Assembly: GCA_025050535.1 (NCBI GenBank)
Contig: JALBVF010000003.1
Coordinates: 124,001-188,000 of the forward strand
From: Candidatus Protistibacter heckmannii
GTDB lineage: Bacteria; Pseudomonadota; Gammaproteobacteria; Burkholderiales; Burkholderiaceae
Reading direction: 5' to 3'
DNA: 64,000 bases
Shown: one piece after another, positions 48,936 to 59,020 of the stretch
Numbering within the stretch: the stretch's first letter is position 1
How the letters are laid out: every line of letters starts with the position of its first letter
Translations under genes and position numbers: made by a program
The notes under the pieces: generated by a model
What the model saw: the letters and a program-made list of their open reading frames with translations, nothing else
Told to the model about the DNA's origin: nothing
Database searches by the model: none

Positions 48936-50479
48936 TCACCCCCCCGTACAGCGCCATGTCCCCACCGCGCACCCAGGCCGTCACGGCCTGCAGCTCGCGG
49001 TCCAGTGCCCGGTCCTCGAGCAGCGGCGAGCAGAGCAGGGCCAACTCCTCGAGGCATTGCGCCATCTCCCCGGTCAGCGCCTGTGCGCTGGGTCTGCGCA
49101 GGCGCAGCATCACGGCCTGCCGGGCCACCAGAAGATGCGCGGCGGCCACCTGCTCGGTGAGTGTGAGCGCGCGCAGGCAGTCGCGCGCGGCGATGCTGCC
49201 CATGCTCACCTTATCCTGGTTGTGCACCTCGGTGGAGCGCGAGAAGACGCTGGCCGGCATGGCGAGCTTGAGCGTCTCCGCCGTCCAGGCCGAGCTGGCG
49301 ATCTGCACGCCCTTGAAGCCGTGGTTGATGGGCCCGCGGTGCGCGTCAGCGCCGTTGATGTTGCGCGGCAGGCCGCGGCTGAATTTGTCGTCCACGAGCA
49401 GGGCGATCTGGCGGTCCATCAGGTCGGCGAGGTTGGACACGCAGTTCCTCATGCAGTCCATGACGAAGGCGACGTGCCCGCCGTAGGAGTTGCCCCCGTG
49501 CAGCAGGCATTTGCGCTCGGCGTCGATCAGCGGATTGTCGTTGGCGCTGTTGAGCTCGTTCTCGATGTCGCAGCGCATCCAGCCCAGTGCGTCGCGCGCC
49601 ACGCCGATGATGTGCGGTGCGCAGCGCACGGAGTAGGGGTCCTGCACGCTGCTTTCCTTGGGCTCGGGCCGGCCGGCGAGGTCGGCGCGGATCCAGGCCG
49701 CGACCTGGCCCTGGCCGATGTGTGGCTTGGCGTCGAAGAGCATCTTGTCATAGTGCTAGGGCCGGCCGTCGAACGCTCACGACGGTGAGCGCGGTGAGCC
49801 GGCTGGCCAGGCACGTGAGCTGCTCGGCGCTGTGCCAGGCAAGGCAGGCCAGCCCGGTCATCACGGCGGTGCCGTTTATCAGCGCGAGGCCTTCCTTGGG
49901 CGTGAGCTCCATGGGCTCAACGCCGAGCGCCGCCAGGGCCTCGGCCGCCGGGCAGACGCGCCCGCGAAAGAGCACCTCGCGTTCGCCGATGAGCGTGGAG
50001 GCCAGATAGGAGAGCGGCATGAGGTCGCCGCTGGCGCCCATCGAGCCTTCCGCCGGAATGTGCGGCAGCACGTCCAGGTTGAGGAAGAGCGCGAGCCGGT
50101 CGAGCACTTCGTGGCGCACGCCCAAATAGCCCTGCGCCAGGGAATTGAGGCGGCTGAGCATCACCGCGCGGGTCTCCTCGGCGTTGAAGATCTCGCCCAT
50201 GCCGCAGCCGAGAAAGCGCAAGAGCTGCACTGGCAGTTCGTTGACGAGCCCAGGCGGCACGGGCACGGTGCAGGCCTCGCCGTAGCCGGTGTTCACGCCG
50301 TAGATGGTCGCGCCGCCGCGCAGCAGCGAGCGCAGGAATTCCGCGCCGGCCGTGATGCGATCGGCCCACTCGGGGTCGTCGGTCATGGTCACTTCGCGGC
50401 GCCGGCTCACGGCGACGACGACCGTGCCGCTGAGGCGTTGGACGGATTCTGGGGATTGGGGCCGGAAAAGATCAAGCAT
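48936..50479 (-). pseudogene. HAL/TAL-type aromatic amino acid ammonia-lyase, broken
   Basis: MIO-dependent ammonia-lyase of about 515 codons. The self-cyclising ASG triad is in SMGASGDLMPLSYLA; YGVNTGYGEACTVPV, NGTAVMTGLACL, QDPYSVRCAPHIIG and ENELNSANDNPLID follow the family order. GYGEACT and NELNSANDNPL resemble the lyases of aryl-polyene clusters more than HutH of histidine breakdown, and no hut genes are near. Lesions: a frameshift at about 49780 (TALTVVSV against DGRP), a TAG at the complement of 49756-49758 (DGRP-stop-HYDKMLFDAKP), and a seven-C run (48939-48945), where six would give the natural stop. As written the frame runs on into mnmC. Confidence 0.83.
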
Positions 50480-50791
50480 GCGTGTCCTCGGGGGGAAAAA
50501 TCTGAGAACTGCTGGGTCGATCCGTTTGGAAAAAAATCTCACGGATGAATGGTCAAAAATTAGCAAAACTGGCTAAAGCGTCACGTGGTCACGGGCACGG
50601 CTGAGCCAGGCACGGCGGGGCTTGACGGGAAAGCCGGAGCGACGACGTGAAGATTTTTCCGTCAGCGCTTAGTTCGGATAAGCGGTCCGGGCGCAGACGA
50701 GGAAAACGGCCGAAGGAAGCCGGACGACTACGCCGGCATGCAAGGGCGGAAACGGATGCGGGCCGGGCGGCAAAGCGCCCGCCCGTAGATG
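50480..50791. other. 312-base gap between the ammonia-lyase remnant and topB
   Basis: No gene is evident. The lyase-proximal half is AT-richer (around 50520-50580, with runs of A on the plus strand) and probably held the lyase promoter. The topB-proximal part has a GC-rich repeat CGGGCGG...CCGCCCG near 50765-50785, which may help terminate topB but has no U-run. Confidence 0.45.
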
Positions 50792-53404
50792 CTAGGCGGG
50801 CTTTTTCTTGGCCGCGGTCTTCTTGACTGCGGCCTTCTTCGCGGGCGCCGCTGCCGCCGGCGCTTCGTCCGCCGTTGCCTTGGCGGCGGTCTTGGCCGCC
50901 GGCTTGGTACCCTTCTTCGGCTCGCGGGCCTCGAATTCGAAGCCGATCTTGCCGTCGGGCTGCTTCACGAGATAGGCTTTGAAGTTACGCCCGGTGCGCG
51001 AGGACTTGAATCCGGTTAGCAGATCGGTCTTGCCCTGGGCGAGCAGCTTGCCCACCTGCTCGCGGGAGATTTCCTGCTGCAGGATGATCTTGCCGGTGGT
51101 GAAGTCGCAGCTCTTGTTCGCGCCCACAGCGTGCTCGCAGACGTAGCGCATGCCGTGCTCGTAGACCGCGCCTCTACACTTGGGGCAGACGCCCACGGCT
51201 TCCTGGCCGGTGAAGTCGACGGGTTCGCCCTCGTCCTCGCCCGAGCCGTTGCCGAAGTCGAATTCGAGTTTGAGGTTGTCGTTCTCAGTGTCGGGCACGA
51301 GCTTGAGGATGGCGGCGAAGGTCCGGCCCATCTTGCTGCGGAAGCCCTGCAGCGGACCGATGGTGCGCTCGCACAGGAGCGTTTCCACTTCATCGATCTC
51401 GAACTGGCGCCCGCCCGGGATCTTGCTGATGGAGAAGCTGCACTTGTCGCAGGCGAAGCGGCGGTAGTTTTCCTTGACGGTGTCGCCGCAGTGCGGGCAG
51501 GGCACGGACAGGGTGGCGTAGTCGCCGGGGATGGTGTCGCTGTCGTATTCCTTGGCGCGCTTGACGATGCGCTGGGTCATCTGCGCGATCTCTTGCATGA
51601 AGGCTTCGCGTTTGATGCCGCCGCGCTCCATCTGCGCGAGCTTGTGCTCCCATTCGCCGGTGAGCTCGGCGAGCGTGAGTTCTTCCACGCCCAGGCCGCG
51701 CAGCAGGGTCATTAGCTGGAAGGCCTTGGCGGTGGGGATCATCTCGCGGCCTTCGCGGATGAGGTATTTCTCGGCGAGCAGGCCTTCTATGATGGCCGCG
51801 CGCGTGGCGGGCGTGCCCAGGCCCTTTCCGGCCATGGCTTCGCGCAGCTCGTTGTCGTCGACGAGCTTGCCAGCGCCTTCCATGGCGGCGAGCAGCGTGG
51901 CTTCGGAGTAGCGCGCCGGCGGGCGGGTGTGCAGAGGCACGGCGTGCACGTCTTCGGTGGCGACCTTCTCGTCCTTGCCCACGGCCACGAGGTTGGTGCT
52001 TTCTTCCTTGTTGTCCTTGCCATCGGAGACCTGCGCTTCCTTGCCGTAGACGGCGAGCCAGCCGGGATTGACGAGGACCTTGCCCTCGGTCTTGAAGCGG
52101 TGGCCGGCCACTTGCGTGATGCGGGTGGTGACCAGGTATTCGGCCGCGGGGAAGAACACCGCCAGGAAGCGCCGCACGACCAGCGTGTAGAGCTTCAGCC
52201 CGGGCTCGGAGAGCGCGGACTTGGGCGCCTGCAGCGTCGGAATGATGGCGAAGTGGTCGGAGATCTTGCTGTTGTCGAAGATGCGCTTGTTGGGCTTAAC
52301 CCAGCTGTTGGCGAGGATCTTCGCGGTGTGCGGATAGAAGTTGACCAAGGCGTCGCCCAGGGCTTCCATGGTCTGCTTGACCGTGCCGATGTAGTCCTCG
52401 GGCAGGGCGCGCGAATCGGTACGCGGATAGGTCAGGACCTTATGCCTCTCATAGAGCGCCTGGGCCAGGCCCAGGGTGTTCTTAGCGGAGAAGCCGAAGC
52501 GGACGTTGGCCTCGCGCTGCAGGCTGGTGAGGTCGAAGAGCGGCGGGGCGATCTGGGCGGAGGGCTTGGACTCCTCGGTGACAGTGCCCGGTTTGCCGCG
52601 GCAGGCCGCGACCACGGAGAGGGCCTCGGCCTCGCTCCAGAGGCGCGACTCGCGCTTCTCGGGATCGAATTCGTCTTTCTTGAAGGCGGGGTCGAACCAG
52701 CGGCCTTCGTAGATGCCGGCCGCGGCGATGAATTCGGCCTTCACTTCCCAATAGGGGCGCGAGACGAATTTGCGGATCGCTTCCTCGCGCTCGACGACGA
52801 GCGAGAGCGTGGGCGTCTGCACGCGGCCCACGGTGGTGAGGAAGAAGCCGCCGCCCTTGCTGTTGAAGGCGGTCATGGCGCGGGTGCCGTTGATGCCCAT
52901 GAGCCAGTCGGCCTCGGAGCGGCAGCGCGCGGCGTCCGCCAGGGGCAGCATGTCGACGTCCTCGCGCAGTTGGGCGAAGCCGTCGCGGATGGCCGCGGGC
53001 GTCATGGACTGCAGCCAGAGGCGGCGGATGGGCTGCTTGGCCTTGGCGTGCTGGACGATGAGCCGGAAGATGAGCTCGCCCTCGCGGCCTGCGTCGCAGG
53101 CGTTGATCAGGGCGGTGACATCCTTGCGCTTGATCAGGCGCTGCAGCACCTTGAGGCGCGCCTCGGTCTTGGCGATGGGCTTGAGATCGAAATGCGGCGG
53201 GATCACCGGCAGATGGGCGAAGCTCCATTTTCCGCGCTTGACCTCGTATTCGTCCGGCGCGCCGATCTCGACCAGATGGCCGACGGCCGAGGAGAGCACG
53301 AATTCGTCGCTCTCGAAGTATTCGTCATGCTTGGTGAACCCACCCAGCGCGCGGGCGATGTCCGCCGCCACCGAGGGTTTCTCGGCGATGATCAGCGCCT
53401 TACC
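50792..53404 (-). CDS. topB: DNA topoisomerase III, start codon apparently lost
   Basis: Type IA topoisomerase that unlinks replication intermediates. The toprim motif KALIIAEKPSVAADIARALGG begins near 53401, acidic residues in NACDAGREGELIFRLI are present, and the catalytic Tyr is in KVLTYPRTDSRALPEDY. Two C-terminal zinc-finger regions (CPHCGDTVKENYRRFACDKC, CPKCRGAVYEHGM) precede a Lys/Ala-rich tail (AAVKKTAAKKK). No ATG or other good start stands before KALIIAEK: the region reads TCCAGGGTAAGGCG, where TCCATGGGTAAGGCG would give MGKALIIAEK, so a T may be missing. The first in-frame GTG (53371) would cut the toprim motif. The rest is intact. Confidence 0.88.
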   Translation of the reverse strand, partial: GKALIIAEKPSVAADIARALGGFTKHDEYFESDEFVLSSAVGHLVEIGAPDEYEVKRGKWSFAHLPVIPPHFDLKPIAKTEARLKVLQRLIKRKDVTALINACDAGREGELIFRLIVQHAKAKQPIRRLWLQSMTPAAIRDGFAQLREDVDMLPLADAARCRSEADWLMGINGTRAMTAFNSKGGGFFLTTVGRVQTPTLSLVVEREEAIRKFVSRPYWEVKAEFIAAAGIYEGRWFDPAFKKDEFDPEKRESRLWSEAEALSVVAACRGKPGTVTEESKPSAQIAPPLFDLTSLQREANVRFGFSAKNTLGLAQALYERHKVLTYPRTDSRALPEDYIGTVKQTMEALGDALVNFYPHTAKILANSWVKPNKRIFDNSKISDHFAIIPTLQAPKSALSEPGLKLYTLVVRRFLAVFFPAAEYLVTTRITQVAGHRFKTEGKVLVNPGWLAVYGKEAQVSDGKDNKEESTNLVAVGKDEKVATEDVHAVPLHTRPPARYSEATLLAAMEGAGKLVDDNELREAMAGKGLGTPATRAAIIEGLLAEKYLIREGREMIPTAKAFQLMTLLRGLGVEELTLAELTGEWEHKLAQMERGGIKREAFMQEIAQMTQRIVKRAKEYDSDTIPGDYATLSVPCPHCGDTVKENYRRFACDKCSFSISKIPGGRQFEIDEVETLLCERTIGPLQGFRSKMGRTFAAILKLVPDTENDNLKLEFDFGNGSGEDEGEPVDFTGQEAVGVCPKCRGAVYEHGMRYVCEHAVGANKSCDFTTGKIILQQEISREQVGKLLAQGKTDLLTGFKSSRTGRNFKAYLVKQPDGKIGFEFEAREPKKGTKPAAKTAAKATADEAPAAAAPAKKAAVKKTAAKKKPA

Positions 53405-53548
53405 CTGGATTTCTCCATCGGAGGATTCGGCGATCGTGGCGGTTTTTTTGCGACTGCTTTCAAAATTTGGTTTGCCCTTGCAATTTCAGGCGCATCTTAA
53501 GAGCGTTTCCCGGACAGGCGCAAGCTTGAGGTATACCATCCCCCCAGC

Positions 53549-54608
53549 TTAATCCAGCCGCCGGTACCGCCCTCCGGGCAGGCTTTCGGCCCGTCCGGCC
53601 AGCTCCAGGGCAAGCATGCCGGCGCCCGCCTCGTCGGCCCGCAAACCCGCGCGGGCGCTGAGTTCGTCCAGGGTCAGCTGGGCTGCGTCGAGCACCGCGA
53701 GCAGGGCGCCGGCCGGGGCGGGGAGGGCGTCCGGGGAGGCCAGGGAGGCGGAAGCGAACGCAGGCTTCGCGGCGGAAGACTTGCCAGCCTGCGTTTTGCC
53801 GGCCGCCGGCTTGGCCGTCCGAGGCTGGATGCACAGTTCTTCCAGGATGTCCTGGGCAGATTCGGCCAACTTGGCCCCCTGCTTGATCAGGGCATGGCAG
53901 CCCTTGGAGAGGGGCGCATGGATGGAGCCGGGCATGGCGAAGACCTCGCGCCCGCTCTCGGCGGCCATGCGCGCGGTGATCAGGGAGTCGGACTGCACGG
54001 CCGCCTCGATCACCAGCATGCCGCGCGCGAGCCCGGCGATCAGCCGGTTGCAGTGCGGGAAATGCTCGGCCAGCGGCGGCGCGCCCAGCGGGAATTCGCT
54101 CAGGATCAGGCCGGACTGGCAGATTTCATGCGCCAGATCGCGGTGCGCGGGCGGATAGACGCGGTCCGCACCCGTGCCGATCATGGCGATCGTGCCCGTA
54201 CCCATCTCGCCGGCCATCAGTGCGCCGCGCCGTCGATGTCCAGTGCCAGCCCGGAGACCACTGCCAGCCCGGCCTCGGCCAGGGCTTGGGCGAAGCGCTC
54301 GGCGTCGCGCATGCCCTGCTGGGTCGCATGGCGCGCGCCGACCATCGCCAAGGCGGGCGGCCAAGGGATCGCTCGGTCAGTTCGCGCAGGGCGTCTGGTG
54401 GCGGCGCCAGCAGGGCCTTGGCCGCCGCCTCGCCGCAGTAGGGCAGCAGCGCGGAATAGGACTGGGCCAGCACTTCCTGCGGCATGCCGAAGGCGGAGAG
54501 CAGGCGCAGCGCGGTGGCCAGGCCCACGCCGGGGGCCTCGACCAGGCGCAGCCAGGCCTTCACTTCCTCGGGGGTGGCGGTTTGCGGATGCGCTTGCAAC
54601 TTGGTCAA
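53549..54608 (-). pseudogene. dprA: DNA-processing protein DprA, broken
   Basis: RecA-loading protein for incoming single-stranded DNA in transformation. N-terminal SAM-like part ([29 protein letters not shown]) in one frame, then near 54365 a frameshift with loss of about 30 residues before [48 protein letters not shown] second shift at about 54220 leads to [27 protein letters not shown], and from there to [25 protein letters not shown] (Rossmann core) and a C-terminal winged helix. It is divergent from def, the usual neighbour. Natural competence is probably lost. Confidence 0.86.
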
Positions 54609-54688
54609 ATGCCCCTATTTATCTGCGAGGCCGGCGGGAGGGTAAAATGCCCTCCATCCCTGCAAGACACGCAATTATTGATCAGGCG

Positions 54689-55195
54689 ATGGCGCTGCTC
54701 GACATTCTTCATTATCCCGACCCCCGGCTGCACAAGGTTGCAAAACCTGTGGAGGTGGTGGACGAGCGCATCCGTAAGCTGGTCGCCGACATGGCCGAAA
54801 CCATGTACAAGGCGCCCGGCGTCGGCTTGGCCGCCACGCAGGTGAACGTGCACGAGCGCGTGATCGTCATCGACACCTCCGATGCGCACGGCCAGCTCCG
54901 CGTCCTCATCAACCCGGAAATCATCTGGGCCAGCGAGGAAAAGAAGGTCTGGGAAGAAGGCTGCCTGTCTGTGCCCGACTATTACGACAACGTCGAGCGT
55001 CCGGACCGCATCCGCGTGCGCGCTTTGGGAGTGGACGGAGAGCCGTATGAGTTCGATGCCGACGGTCTGCTCGCCGTGTGCGTGCAGCACGAGATGGACC
55101 ATCTGCTGGGCAAGGTCTTCGTGCAATACCTCTCACCGATCAAGCAGACCCGCGTGCGCACGAAGATGAAGAAGCATCAGCGCGAGACGGTTTGA
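54689..55195 (+). CDS. def: Peptide deformylase
   Basis: Removes the formyl group from nascent proteins. It has 168 residues with the three canonical motifs [19 protein letters not shown] (metal Cys) and [12 protein letters not shown] (HEXXH). Start ATG 54689 gives [18 protein letters not shown]. In relatives it is followed by fmt; here an island of about 7 kb of sugar-lipid genes separates the two. Intact. Confidence 0.96.
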   Translation: MALLDILHYPDPRLHKVAKPVEVVDERIRKLVADMAETMYKAPGVGLAATQVNVHERVIVIDTSDAHGQLRVLINPEIIWASEEKKVWEEGCLSVPDYYDNVERPDRIRVRALGVDGEPYEFDADGLLAVCVQHEMDHLLGKVFVQYLSPIKQTRVRTKMKKHQRETV

Positions 55196-55327
55196 AGTCT
55201 GCCTGCGTTCGTCTGAACTCTGCCTGAAGTCCCCCACCGAAGTTCCTGTCGAAGTCCTAACCGGAAGCCAGCCCGGACGGGTCCTTTTCGGATCTGGATC
55301 GCGCTCGGGGGTGTGTCAGGCCCGTGA

Positions 55328-56204
55328 TCAGGCCCGCGGCATCGGCCCGAGCACGATGCCGCGCAGGGCGCGCGCGCGCGAAGGCCTCGGAAGCGAGATA
55401 GCGGAATTCCATCGGCCGCTGGTGGCCGATGGTGTCCTCCGGCACTTCGGCACTTGCCGGGTGGCACATCAGCAGCGCACCGTCCGGCGCCAGCGCCAGC
55501 CAGCGTTCCATCCACGCGCCGTAGGCGGATTCGTCCGGCGCGTCGAACCCATAGACTCCGAGAAACCCCCGGTTCGTGTCGAGCCCTTCGGCAAGCAGCC
55601 GGCGGCGGAACACCCGCCCGCCCAGCACGGCCAGCACCTGCGGCTTGAAGCCGCCCAGGCCCGCTGGCGGCACAGTGTTGCGCAGCCAGGGCCGGGCGCG
55701 GCTGGCGTAGCGCTCGGCGATCACCTCCAGAAACACCTCTCGCACGACGGGCAACTGATGCACGTGCTGATGGCCGTCGAGCATCGTGGGCAGGGCGCCG
55801 ACCGCGTCGGCGAAGGCGTCGAGCTGCGCGCTCAGCGCGGCGCGCAGGCGCGCGCGTTCGGCGCCGCCGAGGCGGCCCAGACAGACGGCGGCGATCAGCG
55901 TGCCGAGGCCGCGCGGGGCGGCGGGGGCGATGGACGCCACCCCGCCTGCCGGCATCGGTTCCCCTTCCAGGCCGAAGCCCTCCGTCAGATTGAAATGCAG
56001 CCCCAGGTCGATGCGCAGCTCCAGCTGCGCCGCAAGCGCGCGCAGCATGGGCGCGGCGCTCTTCCAGCCCGGCGCGCCGCTCATGCAGCTCACGGCGTGC
56101 AACACGCCGCGGCCCGCGAGTTCGATGATGCCCGCGTCGATGGCCGGATGCTGGCCGAAGTCGTCGGCGCAGAGCGTGAGGCGGTGGAGGAGGGGCGTGC
56201 TCAT
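55328..56204 (-). CDS. YdjC/ChbG/HpnK-family carbohydrate deacetylase, 3' end uncertain
   Basis: Predicted metal-dependent N-deacetylase. Metal ligands are in LTLCADDFGQHP (Asp-Asp), GLHFNLTEG (His) and LDGHQHVHQLP (His). Start ATG 56204 overlaps the GtrA gene stop (ATGA). Near 55365-55375 a CG dinucleotide run appears one base out: as written the frame ends 55257 with an atypical tail, while a shift gives the plausible end EAFARALRGIVLGPMPRA at 55328. The core is unaffected. In a GT2-GtrA-deacetylase operon it would turn lipid-linked GlcNAc into GlcN. Confidence 0.82.
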
Positions 56205-56590
56205 TTCGCCGCGCCCCGGAAAGCCCACAGCCGGCTCGCCAGATAGGTCAGCACGGCGACGATGAGCAGCACGGTGAACAGCGCGGTGCGATAGTCCCAG
56301 CCAAAGCGCAGCAGGAGCGCGAAGAGCGCGGCATTGCCCGCGAAGGAAGACACGGCGACGAGGAAAAAGCGCGGCAGCGACTGCGCACGCCGCGCACCGG
56401 CGGCGGCGAAGGTCAGGCACGAGTGGCCGGCGTAGCTCACCCAGAAGGCGATCAGGAAGGCTAGCACATTGGCCGGCTGCGGTGGCAGCCCGGAAAATTC
56501 GACCAGCAGGAGCACGGCGAGGAAATGCACCGCGGCGGCGGCGGCGCCCACGGCGGCGAAGACCATCCAGCGCGGCAGGGGAAGCGCCAT
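56201..56590 (-). CDS. GtrA-family membrane protein
   Basis: 129 residues with four TM helices (WMVFAAVGAAAAAVHFLAVLLLV, ANVLAFLIAFWVSYAGHSCLTF, FLVAVSSFAGNAALFALLL, TALFTVLLIVAVLTYLASRLWAF), the standard GtrA layout. Such proteins are thought to flip polyprenyl-phosphate-linked sugars across the inner membrane. It lies between the GT2 and deacetylase genes on the minus strand and overlaps the latter by four bases. Intact. Confidence 0.88.
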   Translation of the reverse strand: MALPLPRWMVFAAVGAAAAAVHFLAVLLLVEFSGLPPQPANVLAFLIAFWVSYAGHSCLTFAAAGARRAQSLPRFFLVAVSSFAGNAALFALLLRFGWDYRTALFTVLLIVAVLTYLASRLWAFRGAAK

Positions 56591-56607
56591 CTATTTATGT
56601 AGAGCGG

Positions 56608-57555
56608 TCATTTGAGCGGGCTGCCGTCCTCGTCGCGCGCGAGCAGGTAGATGGGTCGGTGCTTGACCTCTTCGTAGACGCGGCCCAGATATTCACCGAG
56701 GATGCCGATGGAAAGCAGCTGGATGCCGGAGAACAGCATCAGGCCGGCCGAGAGCGTGGCCCAGCCCGGCGTGGGATTGCCCAGCAGCATGGCGTCGGCA
56801 ATGATGTAGACGCCGTAGACGAGGGCCACGGCCGAGATCAGGCTGCCGATCACGCCCCACATGCGCAGTGGCACGGTGGAGAAGGCGGTCATGCCCGAGA
56901 GCGCCAGGGCGGCGAGGCCCTTGAGGTTGAAGCTGGAGCTGCCGCTCTCGCGCGCCGCCGGCACGAATGGCAGGGCCACGCTGCGAAAGCCCACCCAGGC
57001 GTAGAGGCCCTTCATGAAGCGGTTGCGCTCGGGCAGGGTGCGCAGGGCTTCGACGACCTTGCGGTCCATGAGCCGGAAGTCGCCCGCATTGGGCGGCACG
57101 GGCACGCGCGAGCTGAAATTGAGGATGCGGTAGAACAGGCTGGTGCCCACGCGCTTGCCGCCAGATTCAAAGCTGCGGTCGGCGATCACGCCGTAAACCA
57201 TGTCGTAGCCGTTTTTCCACTGCGTGAGCATGTCGGGAACCAGCTCCAGCGGATGCTGGAAGTCGCCGTCGATCAGCAGCACCGCGTCGCCGCGCGCGTG
57301 ATCGATGCCGGCGGAGAGCGCCGCCTCCTTGCCGAAGTTGCGTGAGAGTTCGAGGTAGCGCACCGGCAGTTCGCGCGCGAGCTGCGCGGCGATCTCGCCG
57401 GTGTTGTCGCGGCTGCCGTCGTTGACGATAAGGATTTCGTGGCGCGGCGCGATCCGCGACACGGCCGCATGCAGCGCGCGGACGAATTCGGCCAGGTGAC
57501 CGGCCTCGTTGTAGGCGGGCACCACGCAGGACAGGCTGAAATCGGCTGGGCGCAT
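56608..57555 (-). CDS. GT2 polyprenyl-phosphate glycosyltransferase (ArnC/DPM-like)
   Basis: 315-residue inner-membrane glycosyltransferase. The GT2 catalytic domain has CVVPAYNEAGHLAEFV, ILIVNDGSRDNTGEIA, LELSRNFGKEAALSAGIDHARGDAVLLIDGDFQHP (metal-binding acidic motif) and NAGDFRLMDRKVVEAL, followed by two C-terminal TM helices (GVIGSLISAVALVYGVYIIAD, LSAGLMLFSGIQLLSIGILGEYLGR). It would load a sugar onto undecaprenyl phosphate for the ArnT-like transferases nearby. ATG 57555 was preferred to an in-frame GTG three codons upstream. Intact. Confidence 0.9.
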   Translation of the reverse strand: MRPADFSLSCVVPAYNEAGHLAEFVRALHAAVSRIAPRHEILIVNDGSRDNTGEIAAQLARELPVRYLELSRNFGKEAALSAGIDHARGDAVLLIDGDFQHPLELVPDMLTQWKNGYDMVYGVIADRSFESGGKRVGTSLFYRILNFSSRVPVPPNAGDFRLMDRKVVEALRTLPERNRFMKGLYAWVGFRSVALPFVPAARESGSSSFNLKGLAALALSGMTAFSTVPLRMWGVIGSLISAVALVYGVYIIADAMLLGNPTPGWATLSAGLMLFSGIQLLSIGILGEYLGRVYEEVKHRPIYLLARDEDGSPLK

Positions 57556-57610
57556 GCGATCCACGGAAACGCGTTGAAAAAGATTTGAACAGGCCGGGTC
57601 CGCACGGTGG

Positions 57611-57637
57611 TTGCGGACAAAACAGACCGATTATAAT
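57611..57637 (+). promoter_or_regulatory. Promoter of the UbiA/ArnT-like operon
   Basis: A perfect -10 TATAAT (57632-57637) is preceded by TTGCGG (57611-57616), giving a 15-base spacer, shorter than ideal. It lies in the short divergent gap before the rightward genes. Confidence 0.45.
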
Positions 57638-57665
57638 GCGCCCATGCTGTTTCTCCCCCTGTCCC

Positions 57666-58985
57666 GTGCACGCCGGCGCTGCTGAATCGCAGACGCCCGA
57701 CTCCCCGCGCGGCCAAGCCGTTGGCGGGGCCGCCGGCCATGGCGCCGCGCCCTCCGAGCTGCCGCTCTACGTCGATCTCGACGGCCCCCTGATCCGCACC
57801 GATCTGCTCTTCGAATCCGCGCTGCAATTGCTGCGCCGTGAACCGCTGTCGGTCTTCTCCATGGCGCTGTGGCTGCTGCGCGGCAAGGTGCATCTGAAGC
57901 AGCGCATCGCCGACCGCGTCGAAGTCTATCCGGCTCTGCTGCCCTACTGCGCGGACTTCCTCGGCTGGCTGCGCGGCGAAGCGGCGCGCGGCCGAAAACT
58001 CTATCTGGTGAGCGCTTCCGAAATCCGCCCGGTGCGCGCGGTGGCGCGGCATCTGGGCATCTTCGCCGAGGCGCTGGGCATGGAAGACGGCCACAACCTC
58101 AAGGGCGCGAACAAGGCGCGGCAGCTGCGCGCGCATGCACAACCGCAAGGCGCGGCGCCGGACAAAGGCGCACAGGCGGGCGCCGAGGCGCAAGCGGCCC
58201 GTCCCGATGCCGCCGCCTTCGCCTACGCCAGCGACAGCGGCGCCGGAGGTGGAGCGCGAGGCGCTGGCGCACACCCGGCAGGCCAGCAAGCCCCAGCGCG
58301 TCTTCGCGAGCGCGAACGCGCCGGGCTCTCCGCCTGGAAGCACGCGCTCTCGCCGCAGGCGGGCATCCTCGCGGCCGGCGTGCTGCTGCCGCTTTCGCTA
58401 GTCTTCGGCTGGCAGCTCTCGCCGATGTTCTGCGTGGTGCTGGCAGCCTACGTCGTCGTCACCCTGGCCTATTCGCTGGCGCTCAAGCGCGAAGCCTTCA
58501 TCGACGTGCTGATCCTCGCCGGCCTGTACACGCTGCACGTCTTCGCCGGCGGCGTGGCCAGCGGCATCGCGGTGTCCAACTGGCTGCTGGCGATCTCGGG
58601 CTTCCTCTTCCTGAGTCTGGCCCTGGTCAAGCGATGCGCCGAACTCGAGGACAGCCTGGCCGATGGCCGCGAGGCGCCCTCGGCGCACGGCTATCTGCAG
58701 ACCGACCTGCCCTACTTGAGCGGCATGGGCATCTCCAGCGGCTTCGTCGCCGTGCTGGTGATCGCGCTTTATATCGACAGTCAGAACAGCGCCGTGCTCT
58801 ACGCCCGCCAGCAACTGCTCTGGCTCGCCTGCCCGCTGCTGCTCGCCTGGGTGATGCGGCTCTGGATCAAGACCGCGCGGCGGCAGATGAGTGACGATCC
58901 CGTGCTCTTCGCGCTGCGCGACCGCTTCAGCTGGTGGGTCGGCGCGGGCGTGGTCGCCATGCTGGCGGGCGCCACCCCGGCCTAG
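57666..58985 (+). pseudogene. HAD-UbiA prenyltransferase fusion with internal deletion
   Basis: N-terminal HAD phosphatase (YVDLDGPLIRTDLLFESAL, LYLVSASEIRPVRAVA, LKGANKARQL) joined to a UbiA-type membrane prenyltransferase, as in enzymes making polyprenyl-phosphoribose. After AFAYASDSGA the sequence shifts and becomes low-complexity. The first UbiA helices with the N-D-x-x-D Mg-binding motif are missing, resuming at ALSPQAGILAAGVLLPLSLVFG...VDVLILAGLYTLHVFAGG. About 100 residues are lost and the enzyme should be dead. The start is uncertain: GTG 57666 is in frame, and an ATG at 57653 is in another frame. A sugar-lipid role is inferred from context. Confidence 0.75.
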
Positions 58986-59020
58986 CCTGGCGGCACACAC
59001 AGGCACTCACAGGAACACGC

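Noticed and set aside
48936-50479. Histidine utilisation gene hutH
   Set aside because: No hutU/hutI/hutG neighbours, and the sequence blocks fit APE-associated ammonia-lyases better, though the family call is shared.
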